From positions 1 to 64,000 of the forward strand of contig JAAQTN010000011.1 of NCBI GenBank assembly GCA_011742915.1: 64,000 nucleotides of DNA, written 5' to 3'. The notes beneath the pieces are model-generated. The model ran no database searches, was not told where the DNA came from, and saw only the letters and a program-made list of their open reading frames with translations. Source of the stretch: Billgrantia desiderata. Its GTDB lineage: Bacteria; Pseudomonadota; Gammaproteobacteria; Pseudomonadales; Halomonadaceae. The number at the start of each line of letters is the position of its first letter. The first letter of the stretch is position 1. Shown here piece by piece: positions 39,074 to 47,755 of this stretch. A program made the position numbers and the translations under genes.

Positions 39074-40114
39074 TCAGGAGCGCTTGCGGCTCAACAGCAT
39101 GGCGTCGCCATAGCTGAAGAAGGCATAGCGCTCGGCCACGGCTTCGCGATAGGCCGCCATGATCGTCTCGTAGCCGGCGAACGAGGAGACCAGCATCAGC
39201 AGGGTCGACTCGGGCAGGTGGAAGTTGGTGATCAGGTTGTCCACGCAGCGCCACTCGTAGCCGGGATAGATATAGATGTCGGTCTCGCCGCTGTAGGGTG
39301 CGATGGCGCCATCGGCGCTCTTGGCGCAGGCGCTCTCCAGGCAGCGCACGCTGGTGGTGCCCACCGCGATCACCCGGCGTCCGGCGGCCTGGGCGGCGCG
39401 TACCTTGGCGCAGGCCGCTTCGTTCACCTCGATCCACTCGCTGTGCATCTTGTGCTCGCGGATGTCGTCGGCACGCACCGGCTGGAAGGTGCCGGCGCCC
39501 ACGTGCAGGGTGACGAAGGCACTTTCGACTCCCTTCGCCGCCAGGCGTTCCAGCAGCGGTTCGTCGAAGTGCAGCCCGGCGGTGGGGGCGGCCACGGCGC
39601 CGTCGCGACGGGCGTAGACGGTCTGGTAGCGGTCGCGGTCGGCGAGCTCGTCGGCACGGTCGATGTAGGGCGGCAGCGGCATGTGGCCGTGGCGCTCCAG
39701 CAGTTCGATCAGCGGCGTCTCACCGAGAAAGCGCAGTTCGAACAGCGCCTCGCGGCGGCCCTCGACCACGGCGCGCACGTCGCCCTCGAAGATCAGCTCG
39801 GTGCCGGGCTTGGGCGACTTGCTGGAACGGATGTGGGTCAGCCCGCGGTGGGCGTCGAGCGGTCGCTCGAGCAGCATCTCCACCTTGCCGCCGCTGGCCT
39901 TGTGGCCGTGCAGCCGCGCCGGGATCACGCGGGTGTCGTTGAACACCAGCAGGTCGCCGGGCTCGAGCAGCTCGAGCAGGTCGGTAAAGCGGCGGTGGGC
40001 CAGCTCGCCGCTCTCGCCGTCCACGCACAGCAGACGACAGTCGCTGCGCCGCTCGGAGGGGTAGCGGGCGATCAGCTCCTCGGGGAGCTCGTAATGGAAG
40101 TCGGCGCGCTGCAT
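39074..40114 (-). CDS. queA: S-adenosylmethionine:tRNA ribosyltransferase-isomerase
   Basis: Transfers the ribosyl moiety of SAM to preQ1-tRNA to give epoxyqueuosine. It has 346 residues. The ATG at 40114 yields the typical start [17 protein letters not shown]. Other family segments are [31 protein letters not shown] and [17 protein letters not shown]. With tgt it forms the queuosine end of the sec-tgt-que cluster. Confidence 0.97.
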   Translation of the reverse strand: MQRADFHYELPEELIARYPSERRSDCRLLCVDGESGELAHRRFTDLLELLEPGDLLVFNDTRVIPARLHGHKASGGKVEMLLERPLDAHRGLTHIRSSKSPKPGTELIFEGDVRAVVEGRREALFELRFLGETPLIELLERHGHMPLPPYIDRADELADRDRYQTVYARRDGAVAAPTAGLHFDEPLLERLAAKGVESAFVTLHVGAGTFQPVRADDIREHKMHSEWIEVNEAACAKVRAAQAAGRRVIAVGTTSVRCLESACAKSADGAIAPYSGETDIYIYPGYEWRCVDNLITNFHLPESTLLMLVSSFAGYETIMAAYREAVAERYAFFSYGDAMLLSRKRS

Positions 40115-40173
40115 GCAGGGGTCCGCAATAAGGTCGAAACGAGCGGCTGCCGGGCAGCCGCAAACAGCCGGCA

Positions 40174-40202
40174 AGGATACCGAAAATCGGCTCTCACGTC
40201 AG
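40174..40202 (-). promoter_or_regulatory. candidate queA-tgt-yajC-secDF promoter
   Basis: On the minus strand -35 CTGACG (40197-40202), 17-base spacer, -10 TATCCT (40174-40179). An 8-bp hairpin (40143-40161) follows in the leader. The promoter is back to back with that of the tRNA gene. Confidence 0.55.
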
Positions 40203-40211
40203 GTCCGCCGA

Positions 40212-40239
40212 TTGACCTGCCGCACCGGCCACGTATAAT
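40212..40239 (+). promoter_or_regulatory. tRNA-Leu promoter
   Basis: -35 TTGACC (40212-40217), 16-base spacer and a perfect -10 TATAAT (40234-40239), 10 bases before the mature tRNA 5' end, so the primary transcript would have almost no leader. Confidence 0.8.
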
Positions 40240-40249
40240 GCTCGGCGCT

Positions 40250-40336
40250 GCCGGCGTGGCGGAATTGGTAGACGCAGCGGATTCAAAATCCGCCGGGTGC
40301 AAGCCCTTGTCGGTTCGAGTCCGACCGCCGGTACCA
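40250..40336 (+). tRNA. tRNA-Leu (anticodon CAA)
   Basis: An 87-base class II tRNA with a long variable arm. Acceptor GCCGGCG pairs with CGCCGGT, the anticodon stem GCGGA/TCCGC encloses TTCAAAA (anticodon CAA, reads UUG), and the T arm has GGTTCGAGTCC. The 3' CCA is encoded (40334-40336). A strong promoter precedes it and a terminator follows. Confidence 0.97.
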
Positions 40337-40353
40337 CTTGGAAAACAGTCATT

Positions 40354-40380
40354 AAACAGTCGCTTACGAGCGGCTGTTTT
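40354..40380 (+). terminator. Rho-independent terminator of tRNA-Leu
   Basis: An 11-bp stem (AAACAGTCGCT 40354-40364, loop TACG, 40369-40379 with one G-U pair) followed by a T-rich tail (TTTTGCGTTTT), 18 bases after the tRNA. Confidence 0.8.
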
Positions 40381-40532
40381 GCGTTTTGGGCCTATGGCTT
40401 TGCGCTTGGCGCTGGCTCATCCGAACCCGCGAGCAACAGGCCAGCAGCTAAATCCCGATATTTGCACTTTCCTTGATGTACCTCCCTATCCGCTGCATGC
40501 TGAGGCCTATACTCGGAGCTGAGGACTGTGGA

Positions 40533-40691
40533 ATGGGTGTGAAGACATTTGCCTGGGTGCTGGTGGCACTCGGGCTGGCAATGGCGCTTTACGGCTGGCA
40601 GGCGTGGAATCCGGCGGCGTTCGTGGGCATGGTGCTGGCCGCGTTGGGTATCGTGGTGCTGGCCACCTCGGGGCGCCGGCCGGGCGGTTGA
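40533..40691 (+). CDS. small two-TM membrane protein, function unknown
   Basis: A 52-residue protein from the ATG at 40533 (weak GAGG upstream). Two hydrophobic helices (FAWVLVALGLAMALYGW and FVGMVLAALGIVVLATS) joined by a short turn, ending SGRRPGG. I know no named family. It lies alone between the tRNA terminator and rnk on the same strand. It could be a genuine small envelope protein; the hydrophobic pattern and clean spacing favour this over a chance frame. Confidence 0.55.
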   Translation: MGVKTFAWVLVALGLAMALYGWQAWNPAAFVGMVLAALGIVVLATSGRRPGG

Positions 40692-40850
40692 GCCCTCGCG
40701 CAGCTCTCGCTCGGGCCTGACTTTCATCGGGCTTAGGCTTACCATAGTTAGAGTCACAGTCCTTCTCCCGTCGGGGCGAAGGGCTGTTTTCGTTGCATGG
40801 CCGGCAGCCATCAATCCCATAAACGGCGCTGCCGGTGCCAAGGAGGTTGT

Positions 40851-41264
40851 ATGTCATCTCGTCCCCCCATCATCATCAACCGCCTGGACGCAGAGCGGCT
40901 GCAGCGCCTGATCGACCAGGCCGACGACAAGGATCGCTTCGTGGCCGACTGCCTCGAAGAGGAGCTCGAGCGCGGCGAGGTGATCGACCCGGAAGACATT
41001 CCGGAAGATGTCGTCAGCATGAACAGCCAGGTGCAGTTCACCGATCTGACACGTAACCGTCAGATGATACGCACGCTGGTCTATCCCCATGCATTGGCCA
41101 CGACCGAAGACGGCATCTCGGTGATGGCGCCCATCGGGGCCGGGCTCATCGGCTTGCGTATCGGCGACGAGATCGACTGGCCGCTGCCCGGCGGCGGCGA
41201 GGCGCGCCTGCGCATCGACGCGATCCTGTGGCAGCCCGAGCGCGAGGGGCAGTTCCACCGTTGA
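40851..41264 (+). CDS. rnk: nucleoside diphosphate kinase regulator Rnk
   Basis: A 137-residue RNA-polymerase-interacting protein of the GreA/Rnk family. The N-terminal coiled segment is short (IIINRLDAERLQRLIDQAD), as in Rnk, and the C-terminal FKBP-like domain is intact (QVQFTDLTRNRQMIRTLVYP, SVMAPIGAGLIGLRIGDEIDW). The ATG at 40851 has AAGGAGG in ideal position. In Pseudomonas Rnk affects Ndk level and alginate production; in E. coli it binds RNA polymerase. Confidence 0.93.
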   Translation: MSSRPPIIINRLDAERLQRLIDQADDKDRFVADCLEEELERGEVIDPEDIPEDVVSMNSQVQFTDLTRNRQMIRTLVYPHALATTEDGISVMAPIGAGLIGLRIGDEIDWPLPGGGEARLRIDAILWQPEREGQFHR

Positions 41265-41309
41265 GGTGGCATCAGCGTCGCTAACGTATAGTCACAGAGG
41301 AGCAGGGCA

Positions 41310-41927
41310 GTGCCGCTTTCCTTATGGATGTCGCTGGTGGCCGTGTGCGCCATGGGGGCGATGTCGCCGGGGCCGAGCCTGGCGCTGGTGCTGCGCCACA
41401 CCCTCGGCGGTGGGCGTGCGCCCGGTATCGTGGCGGCGCTGTCCCATGCCCTGGGGGTGGGATTCTATGCGTTGCTCACGGTGCTGGGGCTGGGCGCGCT
41501 GATCGTGCGCTTCCCCACCCTGTTCCAGGCGATCACCTGGGCCGGTGCGGCCTATCTGGCCTGGCTCGGCATCAAGGCGCTGCGCGCCGGCAGGGCTGCG
41601 GCGCTCGAGGCCGCCGGGGTGGCGACCACCCGCCGCCAGGCGGCGCGAGAGGGCATGCTGGTCGCGCTGGGCAATCCCAAGTTGATCCTGTTCTTCATTG
41701 CCCTGCTCAGCCAGTTCGTCACGCCGGACATGTCCGTGACCGCCAAGGCGGTCATCGTGCTCACGGCGATGGTCATCGACGGCGGCTGGTACGTGCTGGT
41801 GGCGGTGTCGTTGACCCATTCTCGCGTGCTGCCCTGGCTGCAGACACGAGCGCACTGGATTCACCGTATCACCGGCGTCATGCTGCTGGCGCTTGCGCTA
41901 CGAGTGGTGGCGGGCCCCCTTGGCTGA
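41310..41927 (+). CDS. LysE/RhtB family amino-acid exporter
   Basis: A 205-residue inner-membrane protein with about six TM helices. The LysE-type start (LWMSLVAVCAMGAMSPGPSL, with the SPGPS motif) and the ALGNPKLILFFIALL segment are typical. The start is GTG at 41310 with GAGGAG upstream. The substrate (homoserine, threonine, lysine or other) cannot be inferred. It is 45 bases after rnk and may be co-transcribed. Confidence 0.92.
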   Translation: MPLSLWMSLVAVCAMGAMSPGPSLALVLRHTLGGGRAPGIVAALSHALGVGFYALLTVLGLGALIVRFPTLFQAITWAGAAYLAWLGIKALRAGRAAALEAAGVATTRRQAAREGMLVALGNPKLILFFIALLSQFVTPDMSVTAKAVIVLTAMVIDGGWYVLVAVSLTHSRVLPWLQTRAHWIHRITGVMLLALALRVVAGPLG

Positions 41928-42028
41928 GCGGTGCGCTGGGTTGAGTTGAGTGGACGCGTTGAGAAGTGAACCGGCTGTGCATCAGGGATGATGGTAGTCT
42001 CAGAATAATTCGAGAACGAGTGCCCCTG

Positions 42029-43264
42029 ATGAACGTTTTCTCCGAGGTGGAAGAAGAGCGGGCGCTGGCCATGGTGCTCGACGAGGACCCGGATGTGGTG
42101 GCGGTCCTCTCCCTCCAACTGCATGTCCTGGGCCTCGAGAGTCGCTGCTATCGACGCGCCGATGCGCTGCTCGCCGAGCTCGACGAGTGTGCCCCGCAAC
42201 TGGTGATCATGGGGCTCGAATTCGGCGACCCGGACGGCATCGAGCTGCTGCGCCTGCTGGCCCGTCAGCGCTTCGCCGGCTGGGTGCTGCTGCTGGGCGG
42301 TGTCGAACGAAAGATCTCGCGCATCGCCGAACGGGTCGGTCAGACCCTGGGGTTGCAGATGCTCGGTTCGCTGGACAAGCCGATGCGCCTGACCGAGCTC
42401 AGGCAGCGTCTGGATCGGCTGCGTCCCGGCTGCAAGCCGGCCATCGTGCCCGAGGACAGCCCCTTCTTTTCCGCCAATGAACTGGAGTCGGCGCTGCAGC
42501 GCCACGAGCTCACCGTGCACTACCAGCCCCAGTTCGAGCTGGCGACCGGGCGCCTTAGCGGGGTCGAGGCGCTGGTACGCTGGGCGCATCCGCAAATCGG
42601 CCTGATCGGCCCGGCCAGCTTTCTGCCCATGCTCACGGCCGGCCAGAGCCGCCGACTCACCTGTCACGTGCTCGAGCAGGCGCTGCTCGACGCCCGGCGC
42701 TGGCGCGAGCAAGGGGTGATTCTGTCAATCTCAGTCAACGTCACTGCCGACGATCTGATGGAGGCCCAACTGCCGGCGCTGACGCGTCAGTTGACCCCGG
42801 ACGATTCGCCGCTGGTGGTGCTCGAGATCACCGAGACGGCAGCCATGGACGATGAGCTGCTGGGCTCGGAGATTGCGGCTCGACTGCACCTCAGCGGCAT
42901 GGAGGTGGCGGTGGACGATTTCGGTGTCGGCTTCTCGTCGCTTTTGCGTCTGCAGATGCTGCCGATCAGCGAGCTGAAGATCGACCGCAGTTTCGTACGG
43001 CACGTGCAGCAGGACGTGCAGGATGCCGCCATCGTCGAGGCCATTGCCCTGCTCGGTCGTCGCCTCGGTATCCGCGTGGTGGCCGAAGGGGTCGAGGAAC
43101 TCGATTGCCTGCCGACCCTGGCCCGCTTCGGCTGCACCCATGTGCAGGGCTTCGGGCTGTCACGCCCGGTACCGGCCGAGGAGATTCCGCTGCTGGCATG
43201 CGATCAGTCGCCGATTCGCGCCAGAATCACCGCCAGCGGCGAACCAGCCGGCAGCACGCCATAG
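42029..43264 (+). CDS. EAL-domain c-di-GMP phosphodiesterase with degenerate receiver domain
   Basis: A 411-residue cytosolic protein. Residues ~14-132 fold like a response-regulator receiver: acidic pocket DEDPDV, DPDG turn and the Lys of SLDKPMR are kept, but the phospho-acceptor position is Gly62 (LVIMGLEF), so it cannot be phosphorylated there. Residues ~150-405 form an EAL domain with the usual catalytic set: EAL (180-182), NVTADDL, EITET, DDFGVGFSS, ELKIDRSFV, VAEGVE and QGFG. Activity is therefore plausible. The ATG at 42029 is chosen; the open frame extends to 41966 without a good site. Its 3' end overlaps the convergent aidB-like gene by 61 bases. Confidence 0.9.
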   Translation: MNVFSEVEEERALAMVLDEDPDVVAVLSLQLHVLGLESRCYRRADALLAELDECAPQLVIMGLEFGDPDGIELLRLLARQRFAGWVLLLGGVERKISRIAERVGQTLGLQMLGSLDKPMRLTELRQRLDRLRPGCKPAIVPEDSPFFSANELESALQRHELTVHYQPQFELATGRLSGVEALVRWAHPQIGLIGPASFLPMLTAGQSRRLTCHVLEQALLDARRWREQGVILSISVNVTADDLMEAQLPALTRQLTPDDSPLVVLEITETAAMDDELLGSEIAARLHLSGMEVAVDDFGVGFSSLLRLQMLPISELKIDRSFVRHVQQDVQDAAIVEAIALLGRRLGIRVVAEGVEELDCLPTLARFGCTHVQGFGLSRPVPAEEIPLLACDQSPIRARITASGEPAGSTP

Positions 43265-44856
43265 GCCGGGCTGGTTTCCACGCCGAGGCGTGAGCGACAG
43301 AAGGTCTCGGCCACTTCGGCCGGTGCATGGCGTAGCAGCAGCGCGCCCTGCAGGCTCTGTGCCAGACGCTGGGTCAGCCAGCGGGCGCGGGGCTCCAGCG
43401 TCTCGGCGGGCAGCGTCAGGTCGTGTTCCAGGCCGGCCAAGGCCAGATCGAGATCCTGTTGCAGGCCCTGGGCGGCGCGCAGCTCGTCACGCAGGGCGGC
43501 GATCGATTCGGGGTGTCGCGCCAGTACCCGCAGCAGATCCAGACAGATCACGTTGCCCGAGCCTTCCCAGATCGAGTTGACCGGCGCTTCCCGATAGAGC
43601 CTGGCCAGCGGCGCCTCTTCGACATAGCCGATGCCGCCCAGGCACTCCATGGCCTCGGCCATGAAGCCGGGTCCGCGCTTGTTGTGCCAGTACTTGGCCA
43701 GGGTCGGCAGCACTCGGGCCAGGGCCGTTTCGTGTGCCTCGCCGCGAGCGTCTCCGTCGAAGGCGCGCGCGGCGCGCATGACCAATGCCACACCGGCTTC
43801 CACCTCCAGCGCCAGATCGGCGATGACCGCCTGCATCAGCGGCTGCTCCGCCAGCAGGCGACCGAAGGCGTGGCGACCTCGTACGTGGCGCCACGCCTCG
43901 ACCAAGGCCTGGCGCATCATGCCGACCGGGGCGGTGGCGGCATCGAGTCGGGTCTGTTGCACCATGTCGATGATGGTGGCCACTCCACGGCCGGGCTCGC
44001 CGACCAGGCTTGCCCAGGCGCTGCGATACTCGGTCTCGGCGGAGGCGTTGGCGCGGTTGCCGCACTTCTCCTTGAGGCGCTGGAGCTCGATGGCGTTGCG
44101 CTCGCCGTCCGGCGTGAAGCGCGGCGCCAGGAAGCAGGTCAGTCCCGCGTCGGTCTGGGCCAGGGTGAGGAAGGCGTCGGACATCGGCGCGCTGCAGAAC
44201 CACTTGTGACCGGTGAGCCGCCAGCCTTCGCCGTCGAGCTCGGCGCGGGTGGTGTTGCGGCGCACGTCGCTGCCGCCCTGTTTCTCGGTCATGGCCATGC
44301 CGAAGGTGAGCCCGCGCTTTTGCTCGGCGGGAAGCGGGCGCGGGTCGTAGGCGTTGGCCAGCAGCCCCGGCGCCCATGCCGCTTCGATGTCGGGGCTGCG
44401 GCGCAGCACCGGCATGGCGGCGTGGGTCATGGTCACCGGGCAGCAGAAGCCGGGCTCGGCCTGGGTCAGCAGGTAGAGCGCGGCGATATGGGCCTGATGG
44501 CCGCCGCGGCCTTCCTCCTGCCAGGCCACGGCGTGCCAGCCGTTGTCGATGGCCAGGTGCATCAGCTCGTGGTAGGCGGGGTGATAGCGCACCTCGTCCA
44601 GCCGTCGGCCGTGGCGGTCGAACAGAGCCAGTTCCGGTGGGTGGCGGTTGGCCTGTTCGCCCAACGCCTGTACGTGAAGGCTGCCCGTTTCGCGCCCCAG
44701 CGGTGCCAGGCGCTGGCGGACCCAGGCGGGGGCTTCGCGCTCCAGCGCTTCACGCAGTGGCAGGTCGCCGGCGAACAGGTCGCTGTCGCCGGGCGTGTCG
44801 GGTTGGTTGACCACCTCATGGGTGGTCAGTCGGCTGCGAGGGGCGTTGTCGCACAT
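43204..44856 (-). CDS. acyl-CoA dehydrogenase family protein, AidB-like
   Basis: A 550-residue flavoprotein of the AidB branch of acyl-CoA dehydrogenases, longer than fatty-acid enzymes by an N-terminal extension. FAD/substrate region motifs are GMAMTEKQGGSDVRRNTT, LTGHKWFCSAPMSDAFL, GCLGGIGY-type ECLGGIGYVEEAPLARLYRE and NSIWEGSGNVICLDLLR. E. coli AidB is made in the alkylation (Ada) response and binds DNA; related AidB-like enzymes act on acyl-CoAs, so either role is possible. No ada gene is nearby. ATG at 44856. Confidence 0.9.
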   Translation of the reverse strand: MCDNAPRSRLTTHEVVNQPDTPGDSDLFAGDLPLREALEREAPAWVRQRLAPLGRETGSLHVQALGEQANRHPPELALFDRHGRRLDEVRYHPAYHELMHLAIDNGWHAVAWQEEGRGGHQAHIAALYLLTQAEPGFCCPVTMTHAAMPVLRRSPDIEAAWAPGLLANAYDPRPLPAEQKRGLTFGMAMTEKQGGSDVRRNTTRAELDGEGWRLTGHKWFCSAPMSDAFLTLAQTDAGLTCFLAPRFTPDGERNAIELQRLKEKCGNRANASAETEYRSAWASLVGEPGRGVATIIDMVQQTRLDAATAPVGMMRQALVEAWRHVRGRHAFGRLLAEQPLMQAVIADLALEVEAGVALVMRAARAFDGDARGEAHETALARVLPTLAKYWHNKRGPGFMAEAMECLGGIGYVEEAPLARLYREAPVNSIWEGSGNVICLDLLRVLARHPESIAALRDELRAAQGLQQDLDLALAGLEHDLTLPAETLEPRARWLTQRLAQSLQGALLLRHAPAEVAETFCRSRLGVETSPAYGVLPAGSPLAVILARIGD

Positions 44857-45084
44857 GCAGGTTCTCCTTGGGCGCCGTCGTGCCTCGTGCTTGCAGCATG
44901 GTCAGTCGTTCCGGGTCGGTCAACGCGCAGCGGGCGTGACCTGGTTGTCGCTTACCGGTAGGCTTGGAGCCGGCGTGCGAATGACGCTTCTCTGGGCAAA
45001 CCCCAGCGAAAGGTTGCCGCGATACGCTGAGAGGTGCTACGTGTAAAACGTGGCGTGGGATAGGTGACAGCGAGGCAGGCAGAC

Positions 45085-45579
45085 ATGGCCATCCACGAAC
45101 ACGAGTGCCGTACCTTCCGCGGCGAGCCCTTCAACCTGCGTGCCCTGCAAGGGCAGGTGCTGCTGATCGTGAACGTGGCCAGTCGCTGCGGTTACACGCC
45201 CCAGCTCGGCGAGCTGGAGCGCCTCTATCGCAGTCACCGCGATCGTGGTTTTACCGTACTGGCCTTTCCCTGCAATCAGTTCGCGCGTCAGTCGCCGGAA
45301 ACGGCCCTGGACTTCTGCGCCTTCAGCTCCAGCCAGTATGGGGTGACCTTTCCGGTCATGGAGAAGGTCAAGGTCAACGGGCGTGGCGCTCATCCCCTGT
45401 TCGTCGAGCTCAAGCGCCAGGCACCCGGGGTGATGGGTACCGGCATGGTCAAGTGGAACTTCACCAAGTTCCTGGTGGCGCGGGACGGCAGGGTGTTGCA
45501 GCGCTTCTCGCCCCGCGAGAGCGGGCCGGAGCTCGAACGCGCGCTGGAGCAGGCGCTGGATGAGGACTTTCGCCTCTAA
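45085..45579 (+). CDS. glutathione peroxidase (Cys type)
   Basis: A 164-residue thiol peroxidase that reduces H2O2 or lipid peroxides with glutathione or thioredoxin. The catalytic tetrad is present: peroxidatic Cys in NVASRCGYTPQ (Cys in place of selenocysteine), Gln in FPCNQFARQSP, and Trp-Asn in VKWNFTKFLV. It resembles the BtuE/GPx group. The ATG at 45085 has GAGGCAGG upstream; an in-frame GTG at 45064 is less likely. It is divergent from the AidB-like gene. Confidence 0.93.
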   Translation: MAIHEHECRTFRGEPFNLRALQGQVLLIVNVASRCGYTPQLGELERLYRSHRDRGFTVLAFPCNQFARQSPETALDFCAFSSSQYGVTFPVMEKVKVNGRGAHPLFVELKRQAPGVMGTGMVKWNFTKFLVARDGRVLQRFSPRESGPELERALEQALDEDFRL

Positions 45580-45595
45580 CTCATGTGCCTCTACT

Positions 45596-45988
45596 TCAGG
45601 AGTGCGGTGCTTCGCCGCGTTCCATCATCACCCGGGCGATCAGCTCGTTCCAGCGATGGCGGGTCATCATGGTGGTCAGCCCCGAGAACAGCGCCCAGCT
45701 CTTGCGTCGCCACCCCTTGAGCTTGAGGTTGTGGGCCACCAGCTGTTGCATCAACTGGTAGTCGTCGAAATCGCGCCAGCGCCCGGCGATCGACATCTGA
45801 TTGCGCGACATCACCGGCGCCAGTTCCAGGCGAAAGATCCACTCCAGTTCGTGCAGCGTCAGCTCGTGGCGCTCTATCACCGCCACCATACGGGCGAACT
45901 CGCGTTCGCTGGGCTCGCGGTCCAGCCACAGTGGAGCCAGCGCCAGCCATAGCTCGCCGCGCTCATCCACCAGTGCTTGTGCATTCAT
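45596..45988 (-). CDS. conserved hypothetical protein
   Basis: A 130-residue soluble, mainly helical protein without cysteines. The ATG at 45988 has an AGGAGG site 6 bases upstream, so it is well expressed. The segment LTLHELEWIFRLELAPVMSR and IAGRWRDFDDYQLMQQLVAH recall DUF7079-type bacterial proteins, but I cannot confirm this. It is convergent with the peroxidase gene (16 bases between stops) and divergent from fabV. Confidence 0.75.
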   Translation of the reverse strand: MNAQALVDERGELWLALAPLWLDREPSEREFARMVAVIERHELTLHELEWIFRLELAPVMSRNQMSIAGRWRDFDDYQLMQQLVAHNLKLKGWRRKSWALFSGLTTMMTRHRWNELIARVMMERGEAPHS

Positions 45989-46152
45989 GTCCACCTCCTG
46001 CCATGTCATGGCACCGGGTTGCATCGTGCCCCAGGACTCCGCGGCGCTCAAGTGCGGACAGACGCATGCGTGGCCGCTAGAATGTCGCCACTGCCCATTC
46101 GTATCGTCAAGGCGCTCGAAGCGGCGCTGCAACACCAACAACGAGGTCTGTC

Positions 46153-47349
46153 GTGATCATCAAACCCAAGGTTCGCGGTTTCATCTGTACCACCACCCAT
46201 CCGGTCGGCTGCGAGAAGAACGTGCTCGAGCAGATCGAGGCCACTCGTGCGCGTCAATTCGACAAGGCCAACGGGCCGAAGAAGGTACTGGTGGTAGGGG
46301 CCTCCAGCGGCTATGGCCTGGCGGCGCGCATCACCGCGGCATTCGGCTACGGTGCCGACACCCTGGGGGTTTTCTTCGAGAAGCCCGGCAGCGAGAAGAA
46401 GCCCGGCACCGCCGGCTGGTACAACGCCGCCGCCTTCGACAAGTTCGCCAAGGCCGAAGGGCTCTACAGCAAGTCGATCAATGGCGATGCCTTCTCCCAC
46501 GAGGCGCGCGAGAAGGCCATCGAGCTGATCAAGCAGGACCTGGGCCAGATCGATCTGGTGGTCTACTCGCTGGCCTCGCCGGTGCGCAAGCTGCCCGACA
46601 GCGGTGAGCTGAAGCGCTCCAGCCTCAAGCCGATCGGCGAGACCTACCGCGCCACCGCCATCGACACCAACAAGGACACCATCATCGAGGCCGAGGTCGA
46701 GCCCGCCACCGAGCAGGAGATCGAGGATACCAAGGCGGTGATGGGCGGCGAGGATTGGGAGCTGTGGATCGACGCGCTGGACAAGGCTGGCGTGCTGGCC
46801 CCCGGTGCGCGCAGCGTGGCGTTCAGCTATATCGGCACCGAGATTACCTGGCCGATCTACTGGCACGGCGCCCTGGGCAAGGCCAAGGAGGATCTCGACC
46901 GTGCCGCCGGTGAGATCGACGCCAGGCTCAAGGCCAGTGGCGGCGGTGCCAACGTGGCGGTGCTCAAGTCGGTGGTGACCCAGGCCAGCGCGGCGATTCC
47001 GGTCATGCCGCTCTACATCGCCATGGTCTACAAGGTGATGAAGGAGAAGGGCCTGCACGAGGGCACCATCGAGCAGCTCAACCGCCTGTTCGGCGAGCGC
47101 CTCTATGGAGGTGAGTTCATCACCGACGAGGCCGGCCGCCTGCGTCTGGACGACTGGGAGCTGCGTGACGACGTGCAGCAGGCGTGCAAGGATCTGTGGC
47201 CTCAGGTAACCACCGAGAACCTGTTCCAAATCACCGACTATGCTGGTTACAAGCACGACTTCCTGAAGCTGTTCGGGTTCGAGCGAGATGACGTCGATTA
47301 CGACGCCGACGTGAACCCGGACGTTCAGTTCGATGTCGTCACCTTATAG
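46153..47349 (+). CDS. fabV: enoyl-[acyl-carrier-protein] reductase FabV
   Basis: NADH-dependent final reduction step in fatty-acid elongation; FabV is the triclosan-resistant isoenzyme. It has 398 residues, the normal length, much longer than FabI. The family start [20 protein letters not shown], cofactor motif [14 protein letters not shown] and the Y-x8-K active site ([21 protein letters not shown]) are all present. The start is GTG at 46153. Confidence 0.97.
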   Translation: MIIKPKVRGFICTTTHPVGCEKNVLEQIEATRARQFDKANGPKKVLVVGASSGYGLAARITAAFGYGADTLGVFFEKPGSEKKPGTAGWYNAAAFDKFAKAEGLYSKSINGDAFSHEAREKAIELIKQDLGQIDLVVYSLASPVRKLPDSGELKRSSLKPIGETYRATAIDTNKDTIIEAEVEPATEQEIEDTKAVMGGEDWELWIDALDKAGVLAPGARSVAFSYIGTEITWPIYWHGALGKAKEDLDRAAGEIDARLKASGGGANVAVLKSVVTQASAAIPVMPLYIAMVYKVMKEKGLHEGTIEQLNRLFGERLYGGEFITDEAGRLRLDDWELRDDVQQACKDLWPQVTTENLFQITDYAGYKHDFLKLFGFERDDVDYDADVNPDVQFDVVTL

Positions 47350-47405
47350 GCCCGCTGCGAAGGAACGCGATTCGGCGGGCAAAACCAGCATCGAAGGAGG
47401 TGCCC

Positions 47406-47615
47406 ATGGACACCCGGGAGAGCAAGACGGCGCAAGAAGAGTACGAGCATCTCAAGGAAGTGAGGATGCCCGAGGACTTCGAGAATCTCGAGCCGGATGA
47501 GGAGCAACCCGAAGCCAAGCGGCCGGCCAAGGGCTGGCACTGGCTGGTGCTGGGCGTGGCCATTGCTACGGGGCTTTTCCTCGTCTATCGGCTGGTATCG
47601 GCGCTCTGGCTCTGA
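47406..47615 (+). CDS. small tail-anchored membrane protein, function unknown
   Basis: A 69-residue protein from ATG 47406 with AAGGAGG just upstream. An acidic, charged N-terminal ~40 residues (TAQEEYEHLKEVRMPEDFEN) precedes one C-terminal TM helix (HWLVLGVAIATGLFLVYRLV). No named family recognised. It is 56 bases downstream of fabV on the same strand and may share its transcript. Confidence 0.7.
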   Translation: MDTRESKTAQEEYEHLKEVRMPEDFENLEPDEEQPEAKRPAKGWHWLVLGVAIATGLFLVYRLVSALWL

Positions 47616-47639
47616 CCCGAAGGTTGCCGATGTGAACCG

Positions 47640-47670
47640 AAGGCTACCGTGGCGCTGCCACGGTGGCCTT
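47640..47670 (+). terminator. hairpin after the small membrane protein gene
   Basis: A near-perfect 14-bp stem (AAGGCTACCGTGGC 47640-47653, loop GCT, 47657-47670, one T-G pair) 24 bases after the stop codon. No U-run follows, so it may need Rho or act as a 3' stabiliser. Confidence 0.5.
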
Positions 47671-47755
47671 CGTCAACGTGCGTAAACCGTGCGGTATTGC
47701 CAACGCCGCCGATGGAGTACCATTTCTCCTTCGTTTCGGCACACGGCGCTGCGCA

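Noticed and set aside
46153..47349. fabV as a sign of acquired triclosan resistance
   Set aside because: FabV is a normal chromosomal isoenzyme in many Gammaproteobacteria and has ordinary composition here.
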